Source: Novosphingobium sp. G106 (GTDB lineage Bacteria; Pseudomonadota; Alphaproteobacteria; Sphingomonadales; Sphingomonadaceae). From it: 64,000 bases of DNA. The position numbers and the translations under genes are program-made. Position 1 is the first letter of the stretch. Every line of letters starts with the position of its first letter. Shown in pieces: positions 62,404 to 64,000 of this stretch. The stretch lies in NCBI RefSeq assembly GCF_019075875.1, contig NZ_JAHOOZ010000001.1:2294001-2358000 (forward strand). The letters run 5' to 3'. Under the pieces are notes generated by a model, which was given only the letters and a program-made list of their open reading frames with translations, searched no databases and had not been told where the DNA came from.

Positions 62404-63210
62404 ATGAGCAAGTTCAGCCCTCAAGACCGGGCTGACACCGGCGCTCGGACCGCAGCGGCATTGCAGGGCCCCGTCCCGGCCGAGCCGCGTACACCGGTCG
62501 AAGCGGCCTGGCGCGACTTCGTCTACGCCGAGGTCTGGACGCGGCCAGGCCTCGACAGGCGTTCGCGCTTCATCATCGCGATCTGCGGAGCGGCCGTCGC
62601 GCCGGGACCCGACCGCATCCTCGACGCCTATGTGCGGGGTGCGCTCGCAACCGGAGAATTGAATGTCTCGGAACTGCGCGAGATCGCCCTGCACCTGTCA
62701 GGCTATGCCGGCTTTTCGCAGGCCGCGCGGCTCGATGACGCGATCACGCGCATCGTGGCCGACCTGGGCGAGGAAGAGCCCGACCTTGAGCCGCTCCGCG
62801 GCGAGAGCTGGACGACTGAAACGCGTCAGGCCGAAAACGACGAAAGCTTCCGCAAAGTGATGACCACTGCCGGTCCGGGACACATCAGCGCGTTCTACGA
62901 GGCCGGCGTGATGAACTACTGCTTCGGCGAACTGTGGGCCCGGCCGGGGCTCGACCAACGCAGCCGCAGGCTGGTAACGCTGGTCGCCGCCGCCGATTCC
63001 CAAGCGCCGAGCGCCGTGCTGTCCCATACCTATTCGGCCATGGCGAGCGGCGACTTCACCAAGGAGGAGATGCTCGAATTCGTCGAGCAGTTCGCCGTTC
63101 ACGGCGGTCACACGCGCGGATCGACGATGCAGGCACTGGTCTTGCAGATGGCGGACCGGATCGAGAAGGGTGGGTCCTTCACTATGAGCGTCAAGGACGG
63201 GCGCGGCTGA
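62404..63210 (+). CDS. Carboxymuconolactone decarboxylase (CMD) family, two-domain protein
   Basis: 268 residues from the ATG at 62404 (AGAGGAGG upstream; the longer frame lacks a ribosome-binding site and would include the regulatory motif). Two CMD repeats: WTRPGLDRRSRFIIAICGAA, AYVRGALATGELNVSELREI and WARPGLDQRSRRLVTLVAAA, SAMASGDFTKEEMLEFVEQF. The AhpD C-x2-C is absent, so it is not a peroxidase partner. Such pairs act as decarboxylases or lactone-processing enzymes. Divergent from the P450. Confidence 0.85.
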   Translation: MSKFSPQDRADTGARTAAALQGPVPAEPRTPVEAAWRDFVYAEVWTRPGLDRRSRFIIAICGAAVAPGPDRILDAYVRGALATGELNVSELREIALHLSGYAGFSQAARLDDAITRIVADLGEEEPDLEPLRGESWTTETRQAENDESFRKVMTTAGPGHISAFYEAGVMNYCFGELWARPGLDQRSRRLVTLVAAADSQAPSAVLSHTYSAMASGDFTKEEMLEFVEQFAVHGGHTRGSTMQALVLQMADRIEKGGSFTMSVKDGRG

Positions 63211-63232
63211 AACGCTGGCAGGCGACGCGCGC

Positions 63233-64000
63233 TCAAGCCCTCGACAGTTCAAATCCCTCGTAGCCAGCCTTAGTGATCTTATCGCACGTGCTACGATAAA
63301 ACCCTACGCCACCAAGGTAAGGCATGAACTTCCGCGGCTTGCCGGGAACGTTGGCGCCCAGATACCACGAATCTGCCCGCGGATAGAGCGTGCCCAAAGC
63401 TACGCTCTGGACATGTTCCACCCACTCGCGCTCATAGATGCGATCGGCCTCGATGGAAGCTATCTCCCGGTCCCTGAGATAGATCATGCAATCCGCGATC
63501 CAGTCGACATGCTGTTCGATTGACTTGACCATGGCGCTGAGCGGACCGGGACTACCTGGACCTGTCACGAAGAACAGGTTGGGAAAGCCGGTCGAGGCAA
63601 GACCGAGATAGGTTTCCGGCCCGTCTGCCCATTTCTCGCGCAGCGTGACGCCGCCGCGGCCGGTGATGTCGATCCGCGCGGCGGCACCGGTGAGCGCGTC
63701 GAAGCCGGTCGCGAAGATTACTGCGTCGAAGGCGAGCTCGCCCTCGCTGGTCTCGATCCCCGCCGGCGTCATGCGCTGGATCGGCGTCTCGCGCAGATCG
63801 ACCAGGCGGACATGATCGCGGTTGAACATCTCGTAATAGCCGCGGCCAAGGCAGGGTCTTTTGGTCGCGAAAGGATAGCTGCGCGGGGTTAGCTTCTCGG
63901 CCACCGCCGGATCGTTGACGATCTCTCGGATCTTGCCGCGGACGAATTCGGAGACCGCCTCGTTGGCCGCCTCGTCGGTGAGGATGTCCGAATAGGTCAG
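63233..64000 (-). CDS. Baeyer-Villiger-type flavin monooxygenase, C-terminal part (gene continues beyond window)
   Basis: The frame is open to the window end. The visible 255 residues are the C-terminal half of a cyclohexanone-monooxygenase-like protein: AEKLTPRSYPFATKRPCLG, YYEMFNRDHVRLVDLRETPI, the ATG-motif FDAVIFATGFDALTG, and FFVTGPGSPGPLSAMVKSIE. The N-terminal Rossmann motif and FxGxxxHxxxW fingerprint would lie outside the window. It converts a ketone to an ester or lactone using NADPH and FAD, and its product could be the substrate of the hydrolase at 60293. Confidence 0.9.
   Translation of the reverse strand: MTYSDILTDEAANEAVSEFVRGKIREIVNDPAVAEKLTPRSYPFATKRPCLGRGYYEMFNRDHVRLVDLRETPIQRMTPAGIETSEGELAFDAVIFATGFDALTGAAARIDITGRGGVTLREKWADGPETYLGLASTGFPNLFFVTGPGSPGPLSAMVKSIEQHVDWIADCMIYLRDREIASIEADRIYEREWVEHVQSVALGTLYPRADSWYLGANVPGKPRKFMPYLGGVGFYRSTCDKITKAGYEGFELSRA

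Overview
The window looks like a chromosomal segment of a GC-rich alphaproteobacterium, most likely a sphingomonad (Sphingomonadaceae). This is inferred from two large TonB-dependent receptors sitting beside catabolic genes, the style of the P450, CoA-transferase, CMD and Baeyer-Villiger genes, and several small proteins of a type common in that family. There is no prophage, CRISPR array or rRNA. One complete IS3-family element is present, and three genes are broken or frameshifted besides two truncated fragments.

Region 1 (1-12 kb). A dienelactone-hydrolase-like gene lies next to a degenerate tRNA-Leu-like sequence. It is followed by a divergent two-operon locus centred on 6.0 kb. Rightward it encodes a short TelA paralogue, a full TelA-family protein and large membrane proteins. 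Leftward it encodes three more membrane proteins. All five membrane proteins share a recurring segment built around ADQAHYVLAQKAY...GxWxP...RxRL. I know of no description of this arrangement, and it is the best candidate here for an undescribed system.

Region 2 (12-28.5 kb). An esterase, a TonB receptor with a divergent TetR regulator, and a sulfotransferase fragment cut by an IS3 element come first. Then come rsgA, a Qnr-like pentapeptide-repeat protein, a heat-shock-controlled groES-groEL pair (sigma32-like promoter plus CIRCE) with several stress-type small genes, and an SDR/LysR pair whose likely operator (ATTCC-N5-GGAAT) also precedes a truncated SDR copy.

Region 3 (28.5-49.5 kb). This is an organosulfur-utilisation island. 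A TonB receptor faces a leftward operon (SsuA-like binding protein, two permeases, SsuB, a nitroreductase-like gene, a second luciferase-like monooxygenase and SsuD). A rightward set carries three DszB-like desulfinases, a DszA/NtaA-type monooxygenase, a class II aldolase, a heterodimeric ABC exporter and an FAD protein. A sigma54 activator of the SfnR type sits in the middle, and four sites match the -24/-12 promoter consensus in front of the main units. The inferred scheme is uptake of sulfonates or sulfones, flavin-dependent oxidation to sulfinate, and desulfination to sulfite.

Region 4 (50-64 kb). A catabolic cluster holds a Ltp2-like thiolase-fold protein with its DUF35 partner, PhyH and TauD/TfdA dioxygenases, a cupin, a D-aminoacylase-type amidohydrolase, a LysR regulator, a tandem CaiB-type CoA-transferase, an alpha/beta hydrolase, a P450, a two-domain CMD protein and a Baeyer-Villiger monooxygenase that runs off the window. 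Four copies of AAAATGCATTGGAC lie upstream of its transcription units and mark it as one regulon.
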